Part shown: piece by piece, positions 44,446 to 56,319 of the stretch
Numbering within the stretch: the first letter of the stretch is position 1
How the letters are laid out: each line of letters starts with the position of its first letter
Source: Labyrinthula sp. Ha
Taxonomy: Eukaryota > Sar > Bigyra > Labyrinthulida > Labyrinthulaceae
Assembly: GCA_015227615.1 (NCBI GenBank)
Contig: JAALGZ010000006.1
Coordinates: 310,001 to 374,000, forward strand
DNA length: 64,000 bases
Direction: 5' to 3'
Program-made: the position numbers and the translations under genes
Notes under the pieces: model-generated
Told to the model about the DNA's origin: nothing
The model's database searches: none
The model's input: only the letters and a program-made list of their open reading frames with translations

Positions 44446-47400
44446 TTTCGATAAATTTGTTACGTTTTGTAATACTGCTTAACGGGTAATTTTGGTTTGG
44501 TGTTGCATTATTGTTCGGGTAAAATTCATACTCTGCTTTTTGGGCGTTTAAATAGTAATTAAGCTGAATATAGCGAGTGCATAATAAGAAATAATATTTG
44601 CTCATACAAAGTTCGGAATGAGTCGTTTAGAACTAATTACAGAACTATTTAATGAAACCATACATTAATAAAGATAATTAAATAATATTAATTTATTTAT
44701 AGTATTATAACACTTAGTTTGGAACATATTCATCATAAGATATATAGTTTTTTTTTTCGAAAAGGAATTGCTTTTGTTTCAGTTTTCCAAATTTTTATTA
44801 ACAAGTTTTTTTAAATATATTTGAAGAATTTAAAACTTTGTTTTGCAATAGGAGTATAAGAAACTTCAAAGGTAGATTATCGCTCTTGAGTAGAAACTTT
44901 AACAATAGACATAAGAATTACACTTCATAGTTAAAGCCTTGATGTAAACTAAGTTTCGTGCAAGCTTATCAGGAACACAACAATAGAATTAGTTTTCCGC
45001 GTTCAACTCTAATGCATACATTCTACAGTCTATGATGCTCTCTAAAGATAGTGGGCTAGAAACTTCGCGGAGAATTTAATTTGAGGGAGGTAATGAATAT
45101 TGTATTCGTACTCCTTCAAACATATAGCGCTCGAAAAGGCAAGTAGTGGTGATCCAATTGCTGGATATGAACTGTAGATAGAAAAACTAAACAATTGGCC
45201 GAGAGTTTTTTGTACAAGAATCCCCTTCCTTCACACCTGAACTTTAATGGATACTAATGAGTAGGCGGTAGATAAGAATACGTATAATGTTAAGAACATA
45301 ATATACAACGTTTCCTTGGAGAATTAACAGCAGTCGCAAGGTTTCAAATTCATGGGAGAAAATTAATAGGGCATATCGCCTTTTATCCTTTCAACTAAGG
45401 ACTAAAATCAGAAAGAAATTTGTGAAAATTTTTTCAGGTATCATTAGGGAGGATTTCTTAGATATTCTTTTGAGACATGCAACTGACGGGACGTACCTTT
45501 TATGCACTCATGTGTGAAACATGGTTGAAACTGGCTAAAGTCTGAATCAGTTTGCAGTAGCCCCTGAAATACAAGAAAACAAAACGAATTCGAGTAATGG
45601 CGTAGATAAAATGGTACAGATTCATCACAGTATAACATAACACTTGTTCGAAGCTGAAGATTCATTAGTAACTAGCTGTACATTTTTCTATTATAATTAC
45701 TGTATCATACAGAGTACATGCGAAATTAAGCCTTACGAAGAGTTTCATTGCTCTATTTTTATTAAGTCTTTTTCAGGCTCTAGAATTTCTATACTAATGC
45801 TGCAATGGTGTACTACTTTAATGTTTAAGATATTGCCACTGTAACTGATTTCTACTTGAAGAGAGCAAGGTAGTTGAAAGCTGCTTACGACATGCCCTTC
45901 TAGAAAGTTAATAAGCTAAAGTATCGAAGTGAGATAAAGGACAGAAGACAGAGCAGATTTATTTTGGGTAACTACAAGGAAAGTTATTGACCTTTTTGGC
46001 ATAACTATCAGAAAAATAATAGAATAACTAACTAGACTTCTTGAGATTACAACTCACTGTAATGAGTTATATTGTATGTATGAAGTTACAGTGGATGAAA
46101 CAATGAGAAAAAATATAATTTAACCGATTCATTTTTATACACAATATTTGGTTTCAGAAATTCTTTGATCATTACACGAGTCTGATCACTATTTTGTGGG
46201 TTTAGGAGTTAATTTACCGTACATTAGAAGAGGAAAACTTCTTAAGGAAATGAGTCAGTTTCTTAAGATTTTAAAGCGGATACAAAAAAAATTCTCTTTG
46301 GGCTTAGTTAAATAAGCACCACTCTACTACGATGTCACTGTCAGGTTCATACCACCCAGAAATTTCGAATACTTTGCAATGCCCGGGATTATTCACGACG
46401 AAAAATGTCAGCATAAAATATTCTTTATTTTATTGTGGCTTCATTCCTAGATATCTTTATTGTAAGCTATAATTTTAGCATAAATCTCATTTTCTCTTGT
46501 TCTTCTTTCTGGCTTTCTACTTACCAAATATATCATAAAAACTAGTCTGAAGATAATCATCTTGTTTGGTTGTTTTTCTAAGACTACTATAATCAAGCAG
46601 GCTCATTTCATCGGGACTATTTTTGCATTTTCAAATACAAATTCTTCTTTAAATTTTCCCTGGAATAGTATTTAGTCAGCTATCAACATCAGCCTTGGGT
46701 GTATACATTGCAGCAACATGATAAAATATTAGTATGTAACACCACCCAATAAAATTTCTGTGCTTAGGGGCTCCAATAAATGCGAAACCTTTACTCGCAC
46801 AATATTCAGTGACATACATGCTTTCAGTTTGAACAACACCAATGAACTGGATTCAGGAACAATTATCTCAAATACTTTCCTAGGCAAAAAATGCACTAAG
46901 TTCTAACTGATAGAAAAACTTACACATACATTGAATTATCCAGTCAGACCATGAGCTCTTTCAATGAACGTCGTTTAGTTTTTAATGTTGCTCTTAAGAA
47001 GTAGACCAAGATATTCATCCTACAAGTGATCATTTTCTTGCTTTCTTTTCTTCCTTTAGTTTTTTTAGCCATTGCTGAATACCAACATAGCGTGCTAGTA
47101 CGAAATTATCAAAAGTGTTGGTATATTGTCTTTTATACACGAAGTGTTCTAGACTGATTTCCGACTATGGTTGTTATGTACTGTGCTTGACATATGTGGG
47201 AAAGAAATATTAACCCCTACAGTTGAGAAAGAGGATGCAAAAAACAAAAACTTATGATATGGTTCTCCTACGTAAGATGAGGGTGCAATAATAGTACCAA
47301 ACAAAAATGTTGATAATAAATTGACCAAAAATATTAGGGATGACCATGAAAATAATGAAACTTCTACCCTGATTTAACTTATAGGACATGGTATAAAAGA

Positions 47401-50400
47401 TTATTATTTTTTATTTAAGAATACTTTAACCACTTCTGATATGAACAACCTATAATGGAATTAGTAGTATTTATTAACCCCATTCTTTATAAGTTGAAAT
47501 ACATCAATGATAGTTCAGGATAAAGCATTTTCCATTCTAATGATAACTCGTATGACGCTCACGCGTATTTTTTCTTATTTGATTGGTCCTATTTATGATT
47601 TAATGTATGTGTCTGTTATTAGGAAATTATTTCTGCAATGTAAGACCAATAAGTGAAGTCATGCCGTCGAATTACCTGAAAACAACTGAAGTATCTAAGG
47701 AGCGTAAAAAAGAATAACTATTTACACTACAAAAAATCAATACCACAGCTAAAATATTTAATGGTCAATGAAATCCATACAAGACCACTCAGAGCGTAAA
47801 CATGGTTGATATCTATAATGAAAACAAAAATTAAACTAAATGCTTTATAATATGTAGCAATTGGGTTAGCTGTAATAATAGTAAATGCAAATAATAAATA
47901 ATCAAGGATAAAAAGGGGGTGATATCCATGAAAGTGTCAATGGTCTAATGTGAGAAAATAATGCTGTTTCTATATTATCTCTCCTCATATGATGGAGTAA
48001 GTTCTCCTTTTTCAAAATTTTCGACGGGAATATTCTAATGCCTGTAGTGTAGTTTTGCTAAGATTCATTTTGGATACATGAGTATCTATTTTCTGAAAAA
48101 TATAGACTGTAGAGGAGATGGTATTAAATGACCCCTGTAATATTTCTTTTAAAACCCTTAGCACCAAAAGAAGTTTCTTATCTGAGCACAATAGATGGCG
48201 ATGGTGTTACTATTATGGTTTTCTTGTTTAAGTTCAGGGCAATGGGAATAAAATTTCAGTCTACTAGCCATGATAGATTTGATTTTATTTCTTTCGCAGA
48301 ATTTAGGTCACTTCAAGCATTTGTTGCTTTATGTTTTGCTTGCTATGATATTTATCTATAATATAGATTGAAACCATTTCCAAAAAATTATAGATCTTGG
48401 CACCTTTTCACTATTATGTATGATTTTAAGTTTGCTGGAATCATATTTAAATTGACTTCAGTAGCCTTGAAGAGATATAGGACTTATCTCAACTCGGTAA
48501 TTAAGCATGACACAGTAGTATCACAACTAGGATGTCTTTGCCAGACTTAAAAAACGACAATAAATTTAAGGTTGCTTAGATGTACTTAAAATCATAATAC
48601 TCGCCATTAAGCTTTTTTTCTTCCCAGCTTGACAACACTTTTAGCTGCTTACCACTATTATGAATATCTAATACATTACATATTCGAACAGATTTCCAAG
48701 GCAAAGTGTAGGGTATTTCCCATGAATTTTGTACTTTTCTCATATTAATCAAAGATATATTTAGAATTTACCTCAAACCAAGAAAACCTTTAAAATATGG
48801 ATTTCACTCTTCTTTGATTAATGTGTTGTTTTCTAGTTTGCGCGTTATTTATTTGTGAAATATCCTTCACACCCTTTTCACAGTGGAGAAAAGCTTTGCA
48901 TTGTTATCGTTTCAAGTTTGTTTGCGCCCGGAGTTGTGGCAGGAATATACAAAATTATTTAGAACAGTATCAAATAAAAAAGGAAAATAAATCCCATGCG
49001 ACCAGTAATACTGAAAACTCTATAAATTGAAGAGACATGAAACTGTGCATATTAACTTGCTAAGTGTTGGCAAATCCATGAAAGTAGTTTTCTGATTTTT
49101 ATGGACTACCTTCAAAGGCATGTCATCTTCATATTTCTTTGAAAAAATGTTAGAGCCTAGATTTCATTATTAGTTTCAGATTTTTCCAAAGTATTTTTCT
49201 TAATATATTGTTTAGTTGACACTTTCGTCTGAAGTTTCTAGAACCAACTGCAAACTTGCTAGCTAGCATATGAGTTGAAAATTCAAATCCAGAAAAGTTT
49301 TGTCCTCATATTTTCTCTTAGTCGTAGGGATCAGTAGAGGAATCAGATCGGTTTCTGCTTCCATGTGTACTCCAAAGGGATGGATATCATTTGCACTAGA
49401 AAACTCATAGAATATGATATCTTCCCTCATGAAAATTTAAGACTGCCAAAAATTTGAGGCCATGAGAAACCACTAATCAAGTATTAGATATGGTTAAATA
49501 TGCATTAACATTCCAAAAGGATCATCATAATTGAGGGAATCAGGTTAGAGTTTGCTCCAGATACCTCAAATATATTAGAGTACCAAGCATAGGAACACTT
49601 TCTTAGAAGTTGTTTTTTCTAATATATTGGTTGTTAAATAATATGTTTTAACATAAGTTTATTTTAGAATTATAGGAGTTGTGTATAAAAGTAATACCTT
49701 TGTTTGTTCTGTATACAAATGATACTCGATCTTTGTTGGAAAATTTTCTATTCCACCAGGTTAGCTAGCATATTAACCCTGAAATCATTGAGTAGCTCAA
49801 GACTTAGTTTTAGCTTTTTCTTTTCTCTGGAGGAAACTTTTAGCTGTCTTTAATACCTGGTTAGCTAATCCCCTGTAAGATTTGTGCCTTGTGAAAACTT
49901 TTGTGTTCTGTACATGTGCTATTTTCTAAATGGTGCGAGACACAAACAACTTTAAAACAAGCGCGAAACTCTTATTCTGGTAAGACTTTCAATTTTATTC
50001 TATAAAATCATCTGCTTCAAGTATCCCCAAAATAGAGATGTGAGGAAAATGCTCAACTCTCTTTCTCTCACTATGCTATCATCTTTGCAATTTACCAGGC
50101 GTAATGGTTGATGCGTTATGAATGGCCAAAGTAAGGTCAACTTAACAAGAAATATTCCATTGTTTTATCTATACTATATTAACTACTTTTTAGAATAGCG
50201 GCTATGGATTATCGCAAGTAGGCATCTCTTAAACCAAAGATAATTGCACCCCCAGTCTTCTTCACCTATTTTACACATCCTGGGTAATCTTCTCTTATGT
50301 TCTAGGTCATCTTATTCTCTTATATTATAGTATAATGCAGCAAAGTAGGTTTCTTTATTGAAGTATTTTCTATTTAGATGAATAAGATTTGTTTTTAATT

Positions 50401-50674
50401 GTCTTGTCAAATAGATAACAATTTTGTGACAGAGATAGTTTTCATTTACCAGATATATTGTATTCTTAGGATATCTTATGACTGTAACTTACGGTAATAT
50501 CTTGGTTGCACAAATAAATTTTCTGATGTAATATTTTGTACAAATACTGTTCTAAATAGTAAAATACAAATAATTTTGGAACACTTTTTAATCTATTTAG
50601 GAAAAACAGAACCTTGAATTTTTAAATATATATAAAATAGTGACTCAATTGGCATAATAAATAAAAAGAAAAAA
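44446..50674. other. Gene-free region, 6.2 kb
   Basis: The first 150 bp are the carrier promoter. Beyond that I find no motif-bearing frame, RNA gene or mobile-element signature. Frames at 45644-45844 and 48128-48361 are short and featureless. Confidence 0.5.
44537..44546 (+). promoter_or_regulatory. TTTTTGGGCG, variant of shared promoter element
   Basis: It lies 92 bp upstream of the carrier ATG and matches nine of ten bases of the TTTTTGGGCA core seen at the LACTB2-like gene. A TTAACGGGT site is at 44479-44487 between it and the ATG. Confidence 0.25.
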
Positions 50675-51873
50675 ATGACAAGCAAACTCAAAGAAAATTT
50701 GTTTCAATTCAAAGAAGGTGGTGAAGATACAAATCTACAGTGGAGCATTTTGCTAGGCCTTACTTTCCCTCTTTACGTAACCTTCTTGGTACAAAACTGG
50801 CGTCACATTGAATTCTATAAATTTAAATCCAGAATCTTGGCTCATCTTTGCTATACGTTTTTCAATTCAGTTGTTGGAATCTTTGAAAGTTTGTTTTACA
50901 GCAAACAAATTGCTTCCCAAGAAATTGACCCTTCACCAGTAATAATACTTGGGCACTTTAGATCTGGTACTACCTTAGTGCACAATTTATTAAGTCTTGA
51001 TGAGGAGAATTTCAGCTACCCCACAACGTTTCAATGTGCTAATCCGTCAACATTTTTCCTACTGGAGAATGTTAGACATATTATGCAGCGCTCATTAAAA
51101 GCTACCAGACCCATGGACAACATGGCTCTTGGATTTCACCTTCCACAAGAGGATGATGTTGGTTTAATAGCACTTTCACATACTTCACCATTTTCTTTCT
51201 TTTCACTTCCGAGTGCTTTCGGAAAAATTAGAAAGCTTTATAATTTGGAGAACCATCCTGAGGAGAAAAAAAAGTGGATGAACAGCCTTAATTTCTTTTT
51301 AAAAAAAGTAACTCTTCAAAACACTACGTTAAAAAAATCTAAGAGACTTGCATTAAAAAGCCCATTGCATACTACAAGAGTTGAAGTTTTGAATGAGATA
51401 TTTCCTGAAGCAAAATATATTTTCATTGTGAGAAATCCTTATGACGTATTCAAGAGTATGAGACACTTTGTGGAGAGCACATTTATTCATTGGTTTTTAG
51501 AAACTCCCTCTGATGAAGATTTACTAGAGTTCATTTTGACACAATATGAGATTTTTATGAGAAAGTATTTGAAAGCAAAACAGGATGGAATTCTAGTTGA
51601 AGGAAAAAACTTGGTTGAGTTAAAGTGAGTTTATTTTTGTTATTTATTCTTAGGTTTGAAGAACTTTCTAAAGAGAAAGTGCAAAATATGAAGCATATTT
51701 ACGATGTATTTAAAATTCCAAATTGGAAAAAGATGGAGAAAATGGTTGAACTTGAACAACAAAAGTTAAGGACTTATAGGAAGAATAGTCTTAAGGATCT
51801 CACTCCTGAGTTAAAAGACCTTGTATACGATAGATGGAAAATAGTTTTTGATTCATTTGATTATCCAAAGTAA
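50675..51873 (+). CDS. Membrane-anchored PAPS-type sulfotransferase, two exons
   Basis: Exons 50675-51624 and 51654-51873 join across a 29-nt intron to give 389 residues. An N-terminal hydrophobic helix (about 23-41) suggests a type II membrane anchor. GHFRSGTTLVHNLL (93-106) is the 5'-phosphosulfate loop and KYIFIVRNPYDVFKSM (247-262; R253, S261) is the 3'-phosphate motif, so both PAPS contacts are present. Splicing restores LVELKFEELSKEKVQNMKHIY, the usual downstream helix of the fold. This places it in the Sulfotransfer_3-like group, which transfers sulfate from PAPS to carbohydrates, lipids or small molecules, probably in the Golgi/ER lumen. The acceptor cannot be predicted. Convergent with the LACTB2-like gene. 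Confidence 0.85.
51625..51653 (+). other. 29-nt spliceosomal mini-intron in sulfotransferase
   Basis: It begins GTGAGTTT and ends TATTCTTAG; phase 2. Retention creates an in-frame TGA at the 5' splice site itself (AAG-TGA). Confidence 0.85.
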
Positions 51874-51910
51874 TTACCATAAAAACGTTTGTGCATTATT
51901 AATGTTCAGC

Positions 51911-51916
51911 AATAAA
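51911..51916 (+). terminator. Candidate polyadenylation signal of sulfotransferase
   Basis: AATAAA 37 nt after the sulfotransferase stop codon, in the 230-bp gap to the convergent gene. Confidence 0.45.
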
Positions 51917-52103
51917 AATTATAATGTAAATATATAATTTACACCTGTAAGACACCTTTTCTCGATACTTTATTGTAGTTTCAGCCCTCACAACATTCGA
52001 ATCTCAGGCTTCTTAGAACTTGTTGGAGTCCTTTGTTCAACCCTGGATAAATGCTCAATTCAAAAATCAATACAGACATAAAGCAAAACTTTAAAATTAG
52101 AAG

Positions 52104-53480
52104 TTATATTCTCGAAAACCTACTACTAAGTGACCAATGAAGTTTACTATCTAAATGATTCGGACTAAGATCAGGAATACTTCCTTCGACTAGTTCATCA
52201 CCATTTTTGCGGAAGCACTTTACAATACCCTCTCTATATAACTTAATCAATATTTTTTCTATATTTTCAGTTGCCATGAACCACCTCGCAGGTGTCGTCT
52301 TTGTGTACAGAGACTTCACAATTAAAGATACTTTGACAAGATGGTGTTCCTCCTCAGATAGGAACCGCACAACCTGATCCTCCCGTTCCTGTCGGTGCTT
52401 GATATATCTTGTAAGCAAATCCATGCCATCTTCAATATGAGGCCCATGACCGCAATACAGCTTCTTGGGATTTAGATTTTTCATTAAGTAAAGACTTTCC
52501 ATGTACGGTTTTAAATCCCTCAGCACTGTAGTTCCATAACCAAGAACATGGTCCCCTGAAAAAATATTTCCTTCTTCTTCGAAATAAAATGCTGCATGAT
52601 TATGAGCATGTCCAGGTGTATGTAGAACTTTTAAAGTGGCTCCTTCCAACTTAATAATTTCTCCATTTAAGAGTATAGAGCTGTCACAAAATAAACCTTC
52701 TTTATTGAACCACGGTTTATAAAACAAAGAGGCGAACTTAGAATAATAATATTCGATTATTATTTCTTTTTTGTTTCTTCCTCGTCGATCCCATGAACAG
52801 TCGTCCAAATGTTCGGGCCACTTAGGTAGATCCAAAGTGCGAAATTTTTCTCGGAAGTTGGGCTCGTGAGGATGCCCAGCCAACTCACCTTCACTAAATA
52901 AAACGGGAGAAGGAAGCGCCAATATATACTCCTTCAAACCCAGTTTTTCTGGTAAGCCCACACAGTCATGTTCAAAATCTTCTGCCATGGGAATCATTCT
53001 TACAGGAATCGGACCATATTTTTGTAACAGGGAGGAAACGCCACCCCAATGATCATAGTGCAGATGGGTAATGAGAATTACACTAATTTTTTCAACACCA
53101 AATATATTCATAGCTCTTTCTAACCGTTCAAGAAATACTTCATTGCCGAAAAGAGCTTCTCCTGTGTCGATCAATGCTCGTTCCTTGCCGCTACCGACTA
53201 GGTAGCAGTTGGTGCCATTCAAAGTGAAGGGTCCTGGATTTCCAGCTAGAACTGATACCACTGTAGAAGACAACACTTCAATGTCAGGTTGCGGAGGTGC
53301 CACTTTTCCAATGTCAAATCTTTTCATACCTTTTGCTACAACGTTTCTTGGGGAGCGTTGTTCAGTTACGGGTCCAGCTGTAAGTTGAGGTTTAAGCACA
53401 GACTTATAACTTGGTTTGTATACGAATGGATCTATATCAAGCTCTACTGGAAGAATACAACAATTGTGGGTTTCTGTCAT
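52104..53480 (-). CDS. LACTB2-like metallo-beta-lactamase-fold nuclease
   Basis: 458 residues from the ATG at 53478-53480 (an upstream in-frame TTG at 53507 is unlikely to be the start). The N-terminal part (about 1-65) is an extension. Then GNPGPFTLNGTNCYLVGSG and LIDTGE, as in LACTB2, lead to the zinc motif THLHYDHWGG (H139, H141, D143, H144). Further metal ligands are H291 (HTPGH), D310 (SGDH) and H345 (CGHGPH). The C terminus (about 370-430) forms the winged-helix-like LACTB2 tail. Human LACTB2 (288 residues) is a single-strand RNA endonuclease in mitochondria; this protein is longer through the N-terminal extension and a roughly 60-residue insert (about 200-260). RNA cleavage is likely; location is unclear because no strong targeting peptide is visible. 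Confidence 0.85.
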   Translation of the reverse strand: MTETHNCCILPVELDIDPFVYKPSYKSVLKPQLTAGPVTEQRSPRNVVAKGMKRFDIGKVAPPQPDIEVLSSTVVSVLAGNPGPFTLNGTNCYLVGSGKERALIDTGEALFGNEVFLERLERAMNIFGVEKISVILITHLHYDHWGGVSSLLQKYGPIPVRMIPMAEDFEHDCVGLPEKLGLKEYILALPSPVLFSEGELAGHPHEPNFREKFRTLDLPKWPEHLDDCSWDRRGRNKKEIIIEYYYSKFASLFYKPWFNKEGLFCDSSILLNGEIIKLEGATLKVLHTPGHAHNHAAFYFEEEGNIFSGDHVLGYGTTVLRDLKPYMESLYLMKNLNPKKLYCGHGPHIEDGMDLLTRYIKHRQEREDQVVRFLSEEEHHLVKVSLIVKSLYTKTTPARWFMATENIEKILIKLYREGIVKCFRKNGDELVEGSIPDLSPNHLDSKLHWSLSSRFSRI

Positions 53481-53572
53481 TGCGTGCGCTCTTCTGGGAT
53501 CGGACAAAGGATTTTGTTTTATGAAGCTCTTACGTGCTCGATTATTTCAAGAGCCTTCCCCATCCGCTACTG

Positions 53573-53586
53573 TTTTTGGGCAACTT
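53573..53586 (+). promoter_or_regulatory. TTTTTGGGCAACTT element upstream of LACTB2-like gene
   Basis: It shares the TTTTGGGCAA core with the SLD5/eS17 and TOM7 elements, 93 bp upstream of the ATG but in opposite orientation to the gene. Confidence 0.4.
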
Positions 53587-55822
53587 TCTGTTTGACTCTC
53601 TGAACCCGATAGACAGGAGTTATAAAAGCCCTTCGTAGAGAGAAAATGATGTTAAAGTTAATATCTTCAATATATTATCAGCCTAGATTCAATTTTTCAA
53701 TAATGATTAAGATTTATAAGTTTCCGCTAAATATTGCACCACAAAATATCTGGAAGGCCCAACAAAGTCAGTGATATTTCCTGTATAAACAGGGGCTAAT
53801 GGAGAACGGGTCTAAGCCCTGCCTCAGGGAGAAAGGATTTTGTCCAGTTGAATTTTATAATTTGTTAAATTTATTTCAGTTAATATTTCATTAGTACAAC
53901 TTAAGGTTTCCCTATGTAGCAACAATATAAGCAATTCTACAGTGTACATTCACTCGTAACGTACTTGCTCGAAAAAGTCATGAGTCTTACACCTGAAAAC
54001 TATTCAATCCAGCTATCAATTTTTCCTTCTACAAAAAAAACGATAACCCATGCAAAGCAAGAATATTTTAAATGGCATGATGTATCTCAAGATCTAGTAA
54101 TAATTGACCCAGTGTGTAACTGCTTGAATATGAATCGTGGTACTCAGAAAATAACAACAACTTCAAAATTTCTCTAAGTATGGTTATGATTTTTCTGTAT
54201 GAAAAAATTCTTTAATTCATAAATAACTTGAACCATATGAGAAATATCAACTCATACGGTGAAGCGCCATGGCTTTTTTTCAGAGTTATAAAATACTTAT
54301 CATGTTGCTCTATACGGTTTGTAGCCGCCTTTTCCAAACAAGATAAAGACACTAGCACCCCCCACATTCTTTTATCTTCATGGACCTACTCATCTCCAGG
54401 AATGCGATCTAGTATGAAGTTACTTCATTATAGTTATATGCAAAGCATCATTATACTACTTTGAACATGAGACATAACTATTAGCCACAAGCACTCAACT
54501 CTTATGAAAAACCAATTAAACTGTTATAATTCACATACAGAATAAAATATCCATTGCCATGCCAACTTCACAATATGCTAGCCTATTTTTCTGCGGTGTT
54601 ACTTACCTTTAGAACCTTTTCCTTGCCCTGCTAGGTACAAAGCAAAATCAAAGAAGCCATAAATATTAAGAACTTTTCAAGAGTTTAGGTGACGTTATAC
54701 AAAACAGAGTAATAGCTGTGGGCTTCACCGTATTAGCTTTATCGCATATATGGTGCTTTTCTGTCAACGAATTTACTATTCTAAGAAGATTTCCCGAGCT
54801 ATATGATGATTTAACAGACGCGATAAATTGCTGGGGTTTGAAAATGCTCAAGTTAGTCAATAAACGCTGAAGTACCCTGCATTGCACGATGACAATGTAA
54901 ACCATGACTAAGCCAAAGAATTCTAACAAAATGTTTCTAAATGAAGAAGGCCATAGTTTTTGGAGCACCGTTTCTTTTGAAAGCTCTACTTCGGACTAAA
55001 GTCTAGAAAGATATGCACCGTGTCTCAGTTACACAATACATAAATAGGCAAGGGCCATTAGGTGGAGGGAATCAAAAACTATCATAGTGTAGATAGAATT
55101 GTATAAAGAAGAAAGTAACAGTACAGCCAACTTCTAAACATGTTTGTTTGAAAGCTGCCCGTCAACTGCTTAGGGATATCCTGTTGACTTTATACCTCTC
55201 ACAACGCCATGGGGTTTTTAAGCGCATAACACTCTTTCAGTATGTTTTATTAGTAAAGTAGAAAGTTTATTTTTTTCTCGCCTTCCAATGACGTTTCTCC
55301 TTTACCTTTTTAATGTCTCTTATACCACGACTCCCTCAGAACCCCAAAGTGTTAAATTTTCTGAAAAGCGTTGTGTTGAGGTGATGAGAAACTGAGCGAA
55401 GTATGGACTAAACATAATGTGATATGTGGAACTGTTAGTACTGGCAGCTTCCAAGCAATATTTGGTGTCAAACTCCAGTGTCTTTATTTAGCAGCCAGAA
55501 CCTCAAAAATCGTTTCTTCTTGTTCTGTATGAAACTTAACAATGGACTCATCGCTTTCATATAAGAAATAAATTCTCTTATTTCTCATTTGTACTGTCCG
55601 TAACAAACATTAATCTTTCGACTATTTCACTCAGAGCATATATTTTTATATAGGGGTATACTACTTAAACATATCTAAAACCATAAGTCAAAGTAAAAAA
55701 GTGTACAAAGAAGACATCAGCTGTCCCATTTATTCTTTTTGTGTCATTAAAACTAATGTTAACTTAGTGTAGTCCGAGTACATTGCTGAATGTTGGTTCA
55801 GAACCATCTGTAATATTGTACC

Positions 55823-55949
55823 TAGGCGTGTTTAACGAGAGGGTCTTAACGAGAGCTTCTCGAGAAAAGTTCTTTCGTTATCTCGCAACACAGGTATTTT
55901 GACAAAAATCTTTCTCGAGAAGCTCTCATTATCTCGATAAACACGCCTA
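55823..55949. mobile_element. MITE-like inverted-repeat element
   Basis: Outer arms TAGGCGTGTTTA (55823-55834) and TAAACACGCCTA (55938-55949) are perfect 12-bp inverted repeats. Inner arms GAGAGCTTCTCGAGAA (55851-55866) and TTCTCGAGAAGCTCTC (55912-55927) are perfect over 16 bp; the stretch between is imperfect with an indel. The whole is a 127-bp near-palindrome with no coding capacity. TA at each end would fit a TA target duplication of Tc1/mariner-type elements, though the TA may belong to the repeat itself. A long transcribed hairpin is the alternative. I saw no second copy in the window. Confidence 0.6.
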
Positions 55950-56319
55950 ACTGCAACTGGTGTAAACATATTATCCATTAGAGTCCAAATGAGAACCATA
56001 CATATAAACAAACACTACAAAGTCTGAGACATCCTGATTTCATATATTTGTCTCACGAAAATACACTTAATATTTCCCTATATAATCACTTATCGAGAAA
56101 TTATCTTATTTCGAGACATTAATCAGAATGACTTTATTAGACCGAATGTCGGGAACATTGAATATGTCCTGTTTGTGAATAGAAAAAGGAACTGCAAAAT
56201 GCAGTTGAAGATTGTTCACGCTGATCCCCGAATTTCACCATTCTAAATAATAAAATAGAATCTGCATAGACCAAACCAAAAACCAAAGATAAAAAGCTGA
56301 AACCCAACCAAAAGTTTCC

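Larger units (their letters stand above)
53481..56319. other. Gene-free region with one inverted-repeat element
   Basis: Apart from the promoter element and the 127-bp inverted repeat at 55823-55949, nothing is recognisable. Frames such as 54666-54968 (minus) and 53965-54177 lack motifs. Confidence 0.5.

Noticed and set aside
53481-53507. Upstream TTG as start of the LACTB2-like protein
   Set aside because: Eukaryotic translation normally needs ATG; an in-frame ATG follows nine codons later and no conserved residue is lost.
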